NCBI RefSeq assembly: GCF_013343215.1
Contig: NZ_CP039143.1
Location: 2,108,001-2,172,000 of the forward strand
From: Acinetobacter sp. 10FS3-1
GTDB taxonomy: Bacteria > Pseudomonadota > Gammaproteobacteria > Pseudomonadales > Moraxellaceae
Length of the DNA stretch: 64,000 nucleotides
Direction of reading: 5' to 3'
Below, in pieces: positions 55,694 to 64,000 of this stretch. Under the pieces are notes generated by a model, which was not told the origin of the DNA, did no database searches, and saw only the letters and a list, made by a program, of their open reading frames with translations. The number at the start of each line of letters is the position of its first letter. The first letter of the stretch is position 1. A program made the translations under genes and the position numbers.

Positions 55694-58600
55694 CTAGGCG
55701 GGTGAGTGTTTACGAAACAGGCTGCGGATCAGTACATACATAAATGGGGTAAAGATCAGGACCAGTACCGTGCCGAAGATCACGCCTCCCAGCACACTGA
55801 CTCCAATTTCCTGACGGCTGACCGCACCAGCACCGAAGGCAAAAACCAATGGCATAATCCCGGCACCAAATGCTAGCGAGGTCATCAGAATCGGACGTAA
55901 ACGCAGGGAGGCTCCTTCTAGGGCAGCCTCGATCACCGTTTTTCCTTTATCCTGAGCCAAAGAAGCAAACTCTACAATCAGGATGGCATTTTTACAGGAC
56001 AGGCCAATCGTCGTCAGTAATGCAATCTGGAAATAGATATCATTTGGAAAACCGGCCAGAGAGCTGAAAATAATATTCCCCCCAATCCCCAAAGGAATGG
56101 CTGACATCACCGCGGTTGGAATACTCCAGCTTTCATATAAAGCAGCCAGACACAGGAAAATAAAGCCAACGGAGACCAGATAAAGCCAGATCGCCTGGTT
56201 ATTGGACTGTTTTTCTTCAAAAGATAAACCACTCCAGACCACATCCACACCCTCTTGCTGACCGACCAGATGCTCTACATCCTGCATGGCTTGACCAGAA
56301 CTGGCACCTTTGCTGATATCTGCTTCCATTTGCAGTGCAGTATAGCCCATAAAACGGTTGACGACCTCAGGGCCACCACTCCAGCCGACCTTAGAAAAAT
56401 TACTGAATGGAATCATCTGGTTCTGATCATTACGTACATGCCATTGTGCCAGATCTTCGGGTTTGGAACGAAACTCTGCATCGCCCTGCATAATCACCCG
56501 TTTAATCCGGCCACGATCAATAAAGTCATTAATATAGTTGCCGCCCCAGGCCGCTGAAAGCGTGCTGTTGATTGCTGACTGGCTTAAACCATTGGCCATG
56601 GCCTGTTTCTGGTCAATATTGACTTTAAGTTCGGCTTTTTCAGGATTGGAACGCTTATCCAGATTTTCAAAGCTACTATATTGAGCTGCACTAGCCTGCA
56701 TATTCTGGAACTGCTCTTCCAGATACTGACGGCCATTGCCATTAATATCACGAATCCAGAAATCCAGGCCGTCGGTTTGTCCCAGACCATTCACCGATGC
56801 GGGCATACTAATATTGATCTGAGCATTGGGATTATCACGGAAATGTGCCATGGCACGTTCACGAATCGCCTGCGCGGTATTTTCTCCCCCTGAACGATCA
56901 TCCCAATGCTTCAAGGCTACAAAACCGGTCGCCAGGTTCTGACCGGTACCTGAGAAGTTACGACCATAACGTATCATGACCAGATTAATATTGGCTTTTT
57001 CCTGTTCCAGAAAATATTGACGTACCTGCTCACCCACTTGAATAGTATTTTTCATAGGGGCACCTTCCTGCAGGCGAATTTGCAGGCTCAGAATTCCCTG
57101 ATCTTCACTGGGCAAAAAGCTAGTCGGTAAAGCGCGGTAAAATAGAGCAAAAATGCCAATCAACCCGATAAAGAGCACTAGACAGATCGCTTTATGTTGC
57201 AAGGTCATGGTGGAAAGATGCACATAACGATCTTTTAAATTGTCGAGTTTCTGGTTAAAGCAGCTGGCCCATCTTACAGGTTGAGGATTCGTCTTGAGTA
57301 TAAGTGCGCAGAGTGCCGGGGTCAGGATGAGCGCCACCATCAGGGAAAGCGACATGGCAGCAACCAACGTAATGGAAAACTGACGATAGATCACGCCGGT
57401 TGATCCCCCAAAGAATGCCATCGGAATAAACACCGCAGTCAACACCAGAGTAATCCCGACTAGGGCACCACTGATTTCCTGCATGGATGCCAAAGCTGCC
57501 TCTTTGGCAGACAGCTGCTGCTCGTGCATCAGACGCTCTACATTTTCCACCACGACAATCGCATCATCGACCAGTAGACCAATCGCCAGCACCATCGCAA
57601 ACAGTGTCAGAGTATTGATGCTCAACCCCAGCGCATATAACACCGCCATCGTTCCCAAAATGACCACAGGCACAGTAATTGCAGGAATCAGGGTTGCCCG
57701 CCAGTTCTGCAGGAAAATAAACATGACTATAATCACCAGGATGACTGCTTCGATCAGGGTTTTTACAACCTCCTTAATCGACTCCTGCACAAATGGCGTA
57801 TTATCCCGGGGATAGGCGATTTTATAGCCTGGGGGTAATTGTGTGGCAATACGGGAAATTTCGGCCTTGATCAGTTGTGAGGTAGCAATGGCATTCGCCC
57901 CGGAGGCTAGTGAAATTCCCAGACCAGCCGATGGAAAACCATTATTAGTGCTATAAGACTGATAATTTTCAGCTCCCAGTTCTACCCTCGCCACATCTTT
58001 TAAATAGATAAAACTGCCATCTTGAGCAGATTTCACAATAATATTTTCAAACTCTTCGACCGTTTTTAAACGGCTGCCAGAGGTGACTTTGGCATTCAGA
58101 TACTGGTCTTCGACCGTAGGCAGGTCTCCTATCGCCCCGGCAGCCACTTGGGTATTCTGGGCTTCGACTGCTGCCCGTATATCGCTCGGCATCAGGCTAT
58201 ATTGTTTGAGTTTGGCCGGATGTAGCCAAATCCGCATGGCGAACTGTGAACCAAAAACATCCACCTCGCCCACCCCATCAATCCGGGCAATATCCTGCTC
58301 CAGATGAGTCATTAAATAGTCCGAAAGTTCGATATTGCTGCTGCGCCCACTTTCGTCATACAGACTGATGACCATATGGGTATCTCCCAGAGACTTAAAG
58401 ACATTAACTCCCTGACGCTGTACCTCTTCCGGCAAGCGGTTTAAGACCCCGTTAATGGCATTTTGCACCTGCACCTGTGCGGTATCCGGATCTGTCCCAT
58501 TTTCAAAACTGATGCTGATCCGGCTTCGTCCCGAAGAATCACTACTGGAACTAAAGTACAGCAAATGATCAATCCCTTTGATTTGCTGTTCTAAGACTTG

Positions 58601-58789
58601 GGTGACACTCTCCTCCACCGTTTCAGCAGAGGCACCGGTATAGGTAGCCGCCACAGTGATCCGAGGTGGTGCAATGTCAGGATATCGTTCCACAGCTAAA
58701 TTCATCACCGCAAAAAGCCCGATCGCCATCACGACTATGGCCAATACACCGGCAAAAATAGGACGATGAATAAAAAATTTAGACAACAT
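55694..58789 (-). CDS. RND (HAE1) multidrug efflux transporter permease
   Basis: 1031 residues, typical of AcrB/AdeB/MexD-type pumps. Twelve membrane helices: helix 1 in IFAGVLAIVVMAIGLFAV, two large periplasmic loops, the proton-relay helix LAIGLLVDDAIVVVENVER (two adjacent Asp), GGSTGVIYRQFSITLVAAM, and the C-terminal SMTSLAFGAGIMPLVFAFGAGAVSRQEIG. It should export drugs or toxic organics through a tripartite complex. No adaptor (MFP) or outer-membrane gene lies next to it, unlike adeABC or adeIJK. It resembles solitary RND permeases of Acinetobacter such as AbeD, though I cannot assign it. Partners may be shared from elsewhere. Confidence 0.92.
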   Translation of the reverse strand: MLSKFFIHRPIFAGVLAIVVMAIGLFAVMNLAVERYPDIAPPRITVAATYTGASAETVEESVTQVLEQQIKGIDHLLYFSSSSDSSGRSRISISFENGTDPDTAQVQVQNAINGVLNRLPEEVQRQGVNVFKSLGDTHMVISLYDESGRSSNIELSDYLMTHLEQDIARIDGVGEVDVFGSQFAMRIWLHPAKLKQYSLMPSDIRAAVEAQNTQVAAGAIGDLPTVEDQYLNAKVTSGSRLKTVEEFENIIVKSAQDGSFIYLKDVARVELGAENYQSYSTNNGFPSAGLGISLASGANAIATSQLIKAEISRIATQLPPGYKIAYPRDNTPFVQESIKEVVKTLIEAVILVIIVMFIFLQNWRATLIPAITVPVVILGTMAVLYALGLSINTLTLFAMVLAIGLLVDDAIVVVENVERLMHEQQLSAKEAALASMQEISGALVGITLVLTAVFIPMAFFGGSTGVIYRQFSITLVAAMSLSLMVALILTPALCALILKTNPQPVRWASCFNQKLDNLKDRYVHLSTMTLQHKAICLVLFIGLIGIFALFYRALPTSFLPSEDQGILSLQIRLQEGAPMKNTIQVGEQVRQYFLEQEKANINLVMIRYGRNFSGTGQNLATGFVALKHWDDRSGGENTAQAIRERAMAHFRDNPNAQINISMPASVNGLGQTDGLDFWIRDINGNGRQYLEEQFQNMQASAAQYSSFENLDKRSNPEKAELKVNIDQKQAMANGLSQSAINSTLSAAWGGNYINDFIDRGRIKRVIMQGDAEFRSKPEDLAQWHVRNDQNQMIPFSNFSKVGWSGGPEVVNRFMGYTALQMEADISKGASSGQAMQDVEHLVGQQEGVDVVWSGLSFEEKQSNNQAIWLYLVSVGFIFLCLAALYESWSIPTAVMSAIPLGIGGNIIFSSLAGFPNDIYFQIALLTTIGLSCKNAILIVEFASLAQDKGKTVIEAALEGASLRLRPILMTSLAFGAGIMPLVFAFGAGAVSRQEIGVSVLGGVIFGTVLVLIFTPFMYVLIRSLFRKHSPA

Positions 58790-58994
58790 AAGTCCGGATC
58801 ACTTCAGATTTGATGAACGATAAGAAGGTACACAAAATAAACAAGCTTTATGGATATTCAATGACATAGCTTGAGAATGCAAGAATTAAACACAAAAAGC
58901 TGTGATAACACCCAATCATGAAGAAATAATGAATACCTGAAAAGCAGGCTGTAAAGAGCGTTTTATTTTTTTGTTTGTATTTTTTTTGACATAA

Positions 58995-59023
58995 AAAAAA
59001 CCCTGCATAAGCAGGGTTTTTTT
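58995..59023 (-). terminator. aceA terminator
   Basis: AAAAACCCTGC pairs with GCAGGGTTTTT around ATAA, with A and T runs outside. It lies 17 bp after the aceA stop. Confidence 0.88.
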
Positions 59024-59039
59024 CGAATCAGTTCAGTGC

Positions 59040-60641
59040 TTATGCAGAGAATTGGTTCATCGTGTTTTTCGCATCGTCACCCGCTTTAAGCGCGTTGTCA
59101 CCAGCGAAGATTTCTTTGTGGTCATCACCGATGTCAGAACCTGCCATTGCTTGGTGTTTAACACACGCGATACCACCACGGATTTCTTTACGTTGTACGC
59201 CAGCAACATAAGCCAACATACCTTCAGAACCGAAGTAACCTTCAGCCAGCTCATGAGTAGAAAGAGCAGCTGTGTGGTAAGTCGGAAGTGTAATCAAGTG
59301 ATGGAATACACCCGCTTCACGAGAAGCATCTGCCTGGAATGTACGTACTTTCTCATCAGCATCAGCAGCCAATTCAGAGTTGTCGTACTCAGCGCTCATT
59401 AACTTAGCACGGTCGTAAGCAGAAACGTCTTTACCTTCAGCAACCCAACGGTCGTAAGCTTGTTGACGGAAGTTTAAAGTCCAGTTGAACGATGGAGAGT
59501 TGTTATAAACAAGTTTCGCATTTGGAACAACTTCTTTAACACGGTTAACCATGTGAGCGATTTCTTCAACGTTTGGCGTTGCAGTTTCGATCCACAGAAG
59601 GTCAGCACCGTTTTGTAAGCTAGTTACACAGTCAAGTACAACGCGGTCAATTTGAGTGCCTTCACGGAACTGGTACAGACCAGACGCTAGACGCTTAGGA
59701 CGGTGTAATTTACCATCACGCTTGATCAGGATTTCGTCTTCTTGAGCTTCAGAGATATCAATTTCTTGAGTGTCTAGGTAGCTGATGTATTGAGAAGCAA
59801 TGTCGCCTGGCTCTTTAACCACTGGGATTTTTTGAGTCAAGTCAGCGCCTTCAGAGTCAGTACGCGCAACGATAATACCATCGTCAAGACCCATTTCCAG
59901 GAACGCATAACGTAACGCGTGGATTTTAGCGATGAAGTCTTCGTGTGGAACAGTTACTTTACCAGCTTGGTGACCACATTGTTTCGCGTCAGACACCTGG
60001 TTTTCGATTTGAAGTGCACACGCACCCGCTTCGATCATTTTTTTAGCAAGCAAGTAAGTTGCTTCTTCGTTACCGAAACCAGCATCGATGTCCGCAATGA
60101 TTGGCACAACGTGAGTTTCGAAGTTGTCGATTTGTGCAGTGATTTCGGCAACTTTAGCTGTATCACCAGCTTCTTGAGCCTTTTTAAGTTCACGGAACAG
60201 ATCGTTTAATTCTTTTGCGTCAGCTTGACGTAAGAAAGTGTAGATTTCTTCAATTAATGCAGGAACCGAAGTTTTTTCGTGCATAGATTGATCAGGAAGA
60301 GGACCGAATTCTGAACGAAGTGCAGCAACCATCCAACCAGAAAGGTAGATATAACGCTTAGAAGTTGTACCGAAGTATTTCTTGTTCGCGATCATTTTTT
60401 GTTGTGCGATGAAACCATGCCAGCAACCCAGAGACTGAGTGTATTTGCTAGGATCAGCATCATATTCAGCCATATCACGACGCATAATCGCCGCTGTATA
60501 TTTAGCAATGTCTAAACCAGTTTTGAAACGGTTTTGCATTTGCATACGCGCAGCATCTTCAGGACTGATGTCTGCCCAAGTATTACCGAATTTCGCTTTT
60601 AATTCGCGGATTGCATCAATCGCTGTTTGGTATGTAGTCAT
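59040..60641 (-). CDS. aceA: Isocitrate lyase
   Basis: 533 residues, the long bacterial form (Pseudomonas/Acinetobacter type, versus 434 in E. coli). AceA splits isocitrate to glyoxylate and succinate in the glyoxylate shunt. The catalytic loop appears as DAKQCGHQAGKV; the second Lys of the usual KKCGH motif is Gln here, as in this subfamily. Other features are ADIDAGFGNEEATYLLAKK, IENQVSD, VARTDSEGADL and WTLNFRQQAYDRW. AGGAAAAG precedes the ATG. A LysR gene lies divergently upstream. Confidence 0.96.
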   Translation of the reverse strand: MTTYQTAIDAIRELKAKFGNTWADISPEDAARMQMQNRFKTGLDIAKYTAAIMRRDMAEYDADPSKYTQSLGCWHGFIAQQKMIANKKYFGTTSKRYIYLSGWMVAALRSEFGPLPDQSMHEKTSVPALIEEIYTFLRQADAKELNDLFRELKKAQEAGDTAKVAEITAQIDNFETHVVPIIADIDAGFGNEEATYLLAKKMIEAGACALQIENQVSDAKQCGHQAGKVTVPHEDFIAKIHALRYAFLEMGLDDGIIVARTDSEGADLTQKIPVVKEPGDIASQYISYLDTQEIDISEAQEDEILIKRDGKLHRPKRLASGLYQFREGTQIDRVVLDCVTSLQNGADLLWIETATPNVEEIAHMVNRVKEVVPNAKLVYNNSPSFNWTLNFRQQAYDRWVAEGKDVSAYDRAKLMSAEYDNSELAADADEKVRTFQADASREAGVFHHLITLPTYHTAALSTHELAEGYFGSEGMLAYVAGVQRKEIRGGIACVKHQAMAGSDIGDDHKEIFAGDNALKAGDDAKNTMNQFSA

Positions 60642-60968
60642 GATCTTTTCCTGTAATAATATTAGGATTTTTCTACAACAAGTAGCAAAAATCGTACCCT
60701 CAACAACCTGTTTAGATTTTCGCCGCCCCGTTGGGATAGCTAAAGATTAGTGGGCTTGTCAAAATTAATCCAATATTCTCCCAGAATCTTCACTATTTAT
60801 TTAAAAAATATATAGATAAAGGTCTAAAGATAATTCAATATGCTAGACATAAGACATTGTTTTTAAATATTTTTAATATATAAGAATTTGCTTACAAATT
60901 ACCCAACATGTTTAAATTTTATCCATGCGACTTAAGTCGGACTTGGAAATTTTAGGTAATATAAATGG

Positions 60969-60994
60969 CAAATTCCGCCATTTTCGGGAATTTG
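60969..60994. promoter_or_regulatory. Inverted repeat, candidate operator between aceA and the LysR gene
   Basis: CAAATTCC (60969-60976) and GGAATTTG (60987-60994) are perfect 8-bp arms separated by 10 bp. The spacing suits binding of a dimeric regulator; no T tract follows. Confidence 0.45.
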
Positions 60995-61207
60995 AACTGT
61001 CCTATTCGGGTCTTCACCGCTGTTATTTTTTATACAGCCGACAGATTGATTGAGCCACCTCAGACTTGACGCTACGGGTTTTAAGGCTAAAAGTGTGCAA
61101 CATACCTGACTTTGTTTTAGACTATTCTCCATTCAGTTTCTTGCCACGTTGAGCACTATAAAATTAAAAAATGTGCCGAAAAAGCATGGATAAAATTTCA
61201 GCAAATT

Positions 61208-61242
61208 CAGCTTGATTTATCAAAATCAGCTGGGCTTTTTTT
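61208..61242 (+). terminator. Hairpin with T tract upstream of the LysR gene
   Basis: CAGC-TGATTT (61208-61218, one bulged T) pairs with AAATCA-GCTG (61223-61232), followed by GGC and seven T. It lies 78 bp before the LysR start with no known plus-strand gene upstream; it may be an attenuator or the end of a small RNA. Confidence 0.6.
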
Positions 61243-61320
61243 CTTCAATTCCACACACAAACCCCGGTTGTTATGGCATAATCAACATAATTTCATGATT
61301 TTATTTTCGGTATTTATTTT

Positions 61321-62310
61321 ATGAATCTGGAGCGGGTCGATCTTAATTTATTAATTTATCTTGATGTACTTTTACGTGAAAAAAATGTGACTCGGGCTGC
61401 TGAACAACTGGGGGTCACCCAGCCAGCAATGAGTAATATTTTACGTCGTTTACGCAATTTATTTAATGATCCCCTGCTGATTCGCTCGTCTGAAGGCATG
61501 ACCCCGACCGAACGGGCGCTGGAATTACAGCCAAGAATTCGCGATGCGCTGGCGGATTTATCGATGATTCTGGAGCCACGTACCGAGTTCCGTCCTTATA
61601 CATCAAATCGCGTATTCCGGATTATGACCTCAGACTACGCAGAAGCTACACTGGTTCCACGTTTAGTCAAAGCCTTGCGTTCAGAAGCACCCAATGTGGT
61701 TCTCGACTTTTTAACCCCAAGTGATGTGTCCTACCGCGACATGGAACAGGGTAAGGTCGATCTGGCCATTAACCGTTTCAATGAAATCCCGCAAAGTTTT
61801 CACCAAGTGCTGGTTTGGCGTGACAGTTTTTCCTGTCTGCTGAACAATAAACACCCGGCCGCCAGCAATTTAAATCTAAAAAGCTATCTGGATGCCCAAC
61901 ATATCTGGGTGTCTAAAACAGGGATGGGGGTTGGCTTTGGGGTTAACCCAGAGAAACAGGCCGGCTTGGGCTGGATTGATCAGGCGCTGGAACGGATTGG
62001 CCAGAAACGTAAGATTTCCGTGTTTACCCGACATTATCAGATGCCAGCACTTTTGGCCTCGAATGTCGATTTGATCGCCACCTTGCCTAGCCGGATTGCA
62101 CGCTTGCAAGCCAAAAATCAAAACTTGCAGATTAAAGATCCGCCCTTTTATATTCCAGAGTTTGAGTTGAAAATGGCATGGTGCCCTCTATTGCATCATC
62201 ATCCGGCCCATCGCTGGTTACGTCAGCTCATTCTGTATGTGGCACGTCAAATGATTGAAGAAGAAAACCGCGAGTTTATGCTGAATAATTCGCAATTTTC
62301 ACACTATTAA
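61321..62310 (+). CDS. LysR-family transcriptional regulator
   Basis: 329 residues of the NodD/LeuO-like branch: it begins MNLERVDLNLLIYLDVLLREKNVTRAAEQLGVTQPAMSNILRRLR, with the winged HTH at 20-60 and 'DPLLIRSSEGMTPTERA' after it, then the PBP2-like effector domain (VFRIMTSDYAEATLVPRLVKAL). Divergent from aceA, so control of the glyoxylate shunt is possible but only inferred. Many such genes near aceA in this genus are uncharacterised. A good terminator follows. Confidence 0.88.
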   Translation: MNLERVDLNLLIYLDVLLREKNVTRAAEQLGVTQPAMSNILRRLRNLFNDPLLIRSSEGMTPTERALELQPRIRDALADLSMILEPRTEFRPYTSNRVFRIMTSDYAEATLVPRLVKALRSEAPNVVLDFLTPSDVSYRDMEQGKVDLAINRFNEIPQSFHQVLVWRDSFSCLLNNKHPAASNLNLKSYLDAQHIWVSKTGMGVGFGVNPEKQAGLGWIDQALERIGQKRKISVFTRHYQMPALLASNVDLIATLPSRIARLQAKNQNLQIKDPPFYIPEFELKMAWCPLLHHHPAHRWLRQLILYVARQMIEEENREFMLNNSQFSHY

Positions 62311-62355
62311 ATTGAATAGCGTCTAAATTCTTCTTTTTTAAGCTTATACTGTAAG

Positions 62356-62391
62356 GACTTGAGAGCTGCTGTTTACCTCTCAAGTCTTTTT
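62356..62391 (+). terminator. Terminator after the LysR gene
   Basis: GACTTGAGAG (62356-62365) pairs with CTCTCAAGTC (62377-62386), followed by six T. Confidence 0.88.
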
Positions 62392-62436
62392 TGTGTTAAA
62401 AATATTCCAATATAATACTAATCCACAGGTGAATTT

Positions 62437-63759
62437 GTGAGCCTCTTTCAAAACATCGTGGTTATCCTGATACTGATCGCGGGGGCTGGTTTTTTATCTT
62501 TAACAGAAATCGCGCTCGCCGGTGCCCGCAAAGTCAAACTGAAAATTTTGGCCGAAGCAGGAGATAATCGCGCTCAAAAAGTTTTAGATTTACAAGGAAA
62601 TTCTGCTGACTTTTTTGCCGCTTCTCAAATCGGTTTAAATGCGGTTGCTATTCTCGGCGGTATTTTGGGGGAAGGTGCTTTCCGCCCTTATATCATTGAG
62701 TTTATTGCACGTTTTTATCAAGGTCCCTGGGCAGAAACCATTGCTTTCTCGCTGTCATTTACTATCGTCACCTCGCTTTTTATTTTATTTGCCGACCTGA
62801 TGCCCAAACGTCTGGCGATGATTGCGCCTGAAAAAATTGCCGTTTCGGTCATTAACCCGATTCAGGTCTTTATCTTGGTCTGTAAACCGCTTGCCTGGTT
62901 TATCAATGTCATTGCTAACATGCTGTTTCGCCTGTTTAAGGTCAATACTGTGCGTGATGACAATATTACCTTTGATGATATTTCAGCGGTAATGGATGCA
63001 GGTGCACAAGCTGGCGTCTTACAAAAGCAGGAACATCATTTCATTGAAAATGTGTTTGAGCTTGAAGAGCGTAATGTGCCTTCAAGTATGACCACGCGTG
63101 AAAATGTGGTGTATTTCACCTTAAACGAAACTGAGGACAGTATCCGCCAAAAGCTGGCTGAATATCCTTATTCCAAGTTTCTGGTCTGTAATGAACATAT
63201 CGATGAAGTAATTGGTTATGTAGATGCCAAAGATATTTTGGTGCGGATTTTAAATAACCAAAAAATCAACCAGCTGAATGAATCCACGATTCGTAATGTA
63301 TTGACTATTCCAGATACATTGACCCTGTCTGAACTGCTGGACCGTTTTCGTTCTACCAAAGAAAAATTTGCTGTGGTTATCAATGAATATGCCTTGGTGG
63401 TCGGCGTGATTACCCTGTCCGATGTCATGATTACCGTGATGGGAGACTGGGTCACTCCTCTGGAAGGCGACCAGCAGATTATCAAGCGCGATAGTAATTC
63501 CTGGCTGATTGATGGCAGTACGCCTATTGAAGACATGAAACATGCGTTAGAAATCAATGAAATGCCGGATCAGGACAACTATGAGACTCTGGCCGGTTTT
63601 ATGATGTTTAAGTTGCGTAAGATTCCTCGTCCTGCCGATGTCGTCCTGCATGCTGGTTATAAGTTTGAAGTGGTAGATGTTGACCATTTTAAAATTGACC
63701 AGCTTTTGGTGACCCGTATGTTAGAAATTAAAGATGAATCCCCACAGGAATCAGAGTAA
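62437..63759 (+). CDS. CNNM/CorB-type membrane protein with CBS pair (hemolysin family)
   Basis: 440 residues from a GTG start with AGGTGA upstream. N-terminal DUF21/CNNM membrane domain (about 1-190: LFQNIVVILILIAGAGFLSLTEIALAGARK, then FADLMPKRLAMIAPEKIA), two CBS domains (about 210-330, including VVINEYALVVGVITLSDVM) and a C-terminal CorC_HlyC (transporter-associated) domain (DSNSWLIDGSTPIEDMKHALEI). YtfL/CorB relatives take part in Mg2+ or Co2+ homeostasis; YtfL has also been linked to cadaverine handling. Named 'hemolysin' only by history. Confidence 0.9.
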   Translation: MSLFQNIVVILILIAGAGFLSLTEIALAGARKVKLKILAEAGDNRAQKVLDLQGNSADFFAASQIGLNAVAILGGILGEGAFRPYIIEFIARFYQGPWAETIAFSLSFTIVTSLFILFADLMPKRLAMIAPEKIAVSVINPIQVFILVCKPLAWFINVIANMLFRLFKVNTVRDDNITFDDISAVMDAGAQAGVLQKQEHHFIENVFELEERNVPSSMTTRENVVYFTLNETEDSIRQKLAEYPYSKFLVCNEHIDEVIGYVDAKDILVRILNNQKINQLNESTIRNVLTIPDTLTLSELLDRFRSTKEKFAVVINEYALVVGVITLSDVMITVMGDWVTPLEGDQQIIKRDSNSWLIDGSTPIEDMKHALEINEMPDQDNYETLAGFMMFKLRKIPRPADVVLHAGYKFEVVDVDHFKIDQLLVTRMLEIKDESPQESE

Positions 63760-63803
63760 TCTGATTCCTGTCACTTCAAATACAAAAATAATCAGCGTAT
63801 AAA

Positions 63804-64000
63804 ATGAATTTTATTGCCCTTCTGGCCTGTCTGGCTTTTTATTCCGCCCTTTATCTTTTATATTTCTTTTTTGCCAAACAGCAGAATCCTTTATTGCTGT
63901 TGGCTGCCATTGGCATGCTGTGCATGACCGTACTTATGACTCCCTATCCTTTTGAGAAAAGACGGTATGGTTTTGATGCCACCCTCAACTTTGGCAACTA
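63804..64000 (+). CDS. Partial membrane protein, 5' end only
   Basis: ATG at 63804 opens a frame with no stop before the window edge (65 codons plus two bases). Two hydrophobic helices (about 2-22, FIALLACLAFYSALYLLYFFF, and 29-48) with a short charged loop. It is 44 bp after the CNNM-type gene, possibly in the same operon. Family not recognised from this part. Confidence 0.6.
   Translation, partial: MNFIALLACLAFYSALYLLYFFFAKQQNPLLLLAAIGMLCMTVLMTPYPFEKRRYGFDATLNFGN

Larger units (their letters stand above)
60642..61320. other. Divergent region between aceA and a LysR gene
   Basis: 679 bp. Contains a palindrome (60969-60994) and, closer to the LysR gene, a hairpin with a strong T tract (61208-61242). 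AT-rich aceA promoter region near 60,750-60,900. A 66-codon minus-strand frame at 60932-61132 is probably spurious. Confidence 0.5.

Noticed and set aside
60932..61132. 66-codon minus-strand frame upstream of aceA
   Set aside because: It has no ribosome binding site, and a palindrome and low-complexity sequence lie inside it. It looks like spacer DNA.
1..64000. CRISPR array, toxin-antitoxin pair, prophage or defence island
   Set aside because: No regularly spaced repeats, no cas-like, restriction or Abi-like genes, and no small adjacent toxin-antitoxin gene pair were found on reading both strands.

Overview
The window is an ordinary chromosomal stretch of a gammaproteobacterium of the genus Acinetobacter, probably not A. 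baumannii itself. The evidence is protein-level recognition only: SerC, GyrA, TtcA, HtpX, the roughly 530-residue AceA and a GcdH cluster all look like Acinetobacter/Moraxellaceae versions. The DNA is moderately AT-rich with short AT-rich spacers. Species cannot be fixed from sequence reading alone. No CRISPR array, prophage, plasmid function or rRNA operon is present.

Layout. 1-2530: the 3' end of an unidentified gene, then an IS5-family element that carries an IS30-family element inserted near its left end. 2800-9300: a 46-codon membrane mini-ORF, serC, and a four-gene export cluster (TolC-like, HlyD-like, two ABC-2 permeases, no ATPase). 9340-15710: a small lipoprotein, gyrA with Leu at the quinolone-resistance position, a membrane protein and etfBA. 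16300-23020: an acetyltransferase overlapping a convergent gene, then lptM-lysA-dapF and hydrolase-xerC (the lysine/peptidoglycan precursor and chromosome-dimer-resolution neighbourhood also known from other gammaproteobacteria), then cycA. 23660-28380: an AGCS alanine symporter, radA, a Tim44-like protein, and a SEL1 protein with a 69-bp tandem duplication over its start. 28760-32050: an SAH riboswitch, ahcY, a palindromic MITE-like insert, metF and rsmE. 32220-41000: a PAS-GGDEF-EAL protein, maeB, cca, and pdxB-epmA. 41140-46540: a glutarate catabolism cluster (gcdH, MFS transporter, CoA-transferase, divergent LysR regulator with a clear palindromic operator). 46590-47050: two tRNA-Ser(UGA) genes. 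47130-55480: greB, two lytic transglycosylases, an SCP2 protein, ttcA, htpX, a DUF4112-like protein and mgtE. 55690-64000: an RND efflux permease without an adjacent partner, aceA with a divergent LysR gene, a CNNM/CorB-type protein and the start of a membrane protein gene.

How the genes fit together. ahcY and metF are both in the activated methyl/methionine cycle, and the SAH riboswitch gives ahcY substrate-level control. SerC and PdxB are two steps of the same DXP-dependent PLP route, although they lie 36 kb apart. GcdH, the CoA-transferase and the ETF proteins form a plausible chain from glutarate to crotonyl-CoA, with electrons passed to ETF. AceA and MaeB serve growth on acetate, fatty acids and other gluconeogenic substrates.

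I found no convincing new multi-gene system. The observations most worth checking are GyrA Leu81, an 88-residue insertion in the GyrA C-terminal domain, the nested IS pair, the 69-bp leader duplication, the MITE-like insert between ahcY and metF, the cca Shine-Dalgarno sequence lying inside the preceding terminator stem, and a DnaA-box-like cluster near 51,140.
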